This document shows, piece after piece, positions 8,490-8,791 of a stretch of 8,791 bases of DNA (positions within the stretch are counted from its first letter, which is position 1; every line of letters begins with the position of its first letter). A model generated the notes under the pieces. The model ran no database searches. It was not told the origin of the DNA and worked only from the letters and a program-made list of their open reading frames with translations. The stretch is from Patulibacter sp. (GTDB lineage: Bacteria; Actinomycetota; Thermoleophilia; Solirubrobacterales; Solirubrobacteraceae), in assembly GCA_023268575.1 (NCBI GenBank), contig JALRCL010000087.1, positions 1 through 8,791 on the forward strand, given 5' to 3'. A program made the position numbers and the translations under genes.

Positions 8490-8789
8490 GGGGCTCGCGC
8501 TGAAGCCGGCGTCGCACGTGACCTTGTAGTTCTTGATGGCCACGTTGCGGATCTTGGCCCCGGCCTTGGTCACCTTGACCCGGGCCTTGTTCGTCGGCTT
8601 CTCACCCCCGGCGTAGAGGAACAGGGAGATGGTGCCCTTCGGCAGCGCCACGAGGTCGAACGCGCCGGCGGCTGAGGTCATGGCCGCGCCGACCTGGCCG
8701 GACAGCTTGGCGGTCTTCGACGCCAGGACCTGGGCGTTCTGGACCGGACGGCCCGACGGTGCCGTGACCGTGCCGAGGATGCGCGAGCC
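8490..8789 (-). CDS. Carboxypeptidase-regulatory-like domain protein, fragment
   Basis: Minus-strand frame, open at the right edge of the window, so the start is outside; the internal ATG at 8681 is not a convincing start because similarity begins before it. The sequence SRILGTVTAPSGRPVQNAQV followed by MTSAAGAFDLVALPKGTISLFLYAGG fits the beta-sandwich fold of carboxypeptidase-regulatory-like domains (G-V-G-P-V-A-V, then T-G-F-L-LP-G-Y). These usually sit in secreted or outer-surface proteins as binding or structural modules. It is then lysine-rich (KARVKVTKAGAKIRNVAIKNYKVTCDAG). Frequent AAG and high GC at third positions differ from both the central genes and the adjacent fragment, so a third source such as a myxobacterium or planctomycete is possible (inference). 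Confidence 0.6.
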
Positions 8790-8791
8790 GG

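Noticed and set aside
5781..8681. Minus-strand open frame of about 966 codons beginning with a carboxypeptidase-regulatory-like domain
   Set aside because: Only the part right of 8385 is real coding sequence. The rest is antisense to the sensor, receiver and regulator genes and is open only because of GC bias.

Overview
The window is a mosaic. About 7.7 kb of its middle (roughly 0.7-8.38 kb) comes from one very GC-rich chromosome, with third codon positions almost always C or G. The gene content, and especially the secreted protease with its C-terminal '[15 protein letters not shown]' domain, suggests an actinobacterium of the Solirubrobacterales/Thermoleophilia type (inference). Both ends look foreign. 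The left end is a fragment of an acyl-CoA ligase with alphaproteobacterial-like codon use. The right end is a short AT-richer piece plus a carboxypeptidase-regulatory-like fragment on the minus strand. At both joins a conserved protein domain stops mid-motif, so an assembly or cloning chimera is more likely than natural gene fusion.

Left to right: (1) 2-538 (+), interior part of an AMP-forming acyl-CoA ligase, cut off inside its 'LRHGLSAG' motif. (2) 539-839, no gene that can be assigned; it contains the left join. (3) 840-4622 (-), the three urease structural genes in the order ureA - S1 serine protease - ureB - ureC. A secreted protease gene therefore sits between urease subunits that are normally contiguous. 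The nickel-insertion genes (ureD/E/F/G) are not in the window; sequence homologous to the chromosome is lost soon after ureC. (4) 4623-4744, a divergent intergenic region. (5) 4745-8384 (+), an operon of a MalT-type LuxR regulator, a stand-alone receiver protein and a membrane sensor with a HAMP domain. These genes are joined by GTGA start/stop overlaps, and the sensor is cut off inside HAMP. (6) 8385-8789 (-), foreign fragments.

UreA, UreB and UreC have all expected sequence signatures, and UreC keeps every nickel ligand, so the enzyme should be active if accessory genes exist elsewhere. The broken operon may be compensated by separate promoters. ureA, the protease and ureB each lack a Shine-Dalgarno sequence and each has a TANNNT box 7-11 nt before the start codon, the arrangement expected for leaderless or near-leaderless actinobacterial transcripts. 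A dense cluster of mutually exclusive inverted repeats lies between the protease and ureB and may end protease transcription. The divergent regulator-receiver-sensor operon is a plausible but unproven controller of the urease side. I see no rRNA, tRNA, CRISPR array or insertion sequence. I did not identify an exciting new system with confidence; the best leads are the interrupted urease operon with its regulatory architecture and the three-gene signalling cassette.
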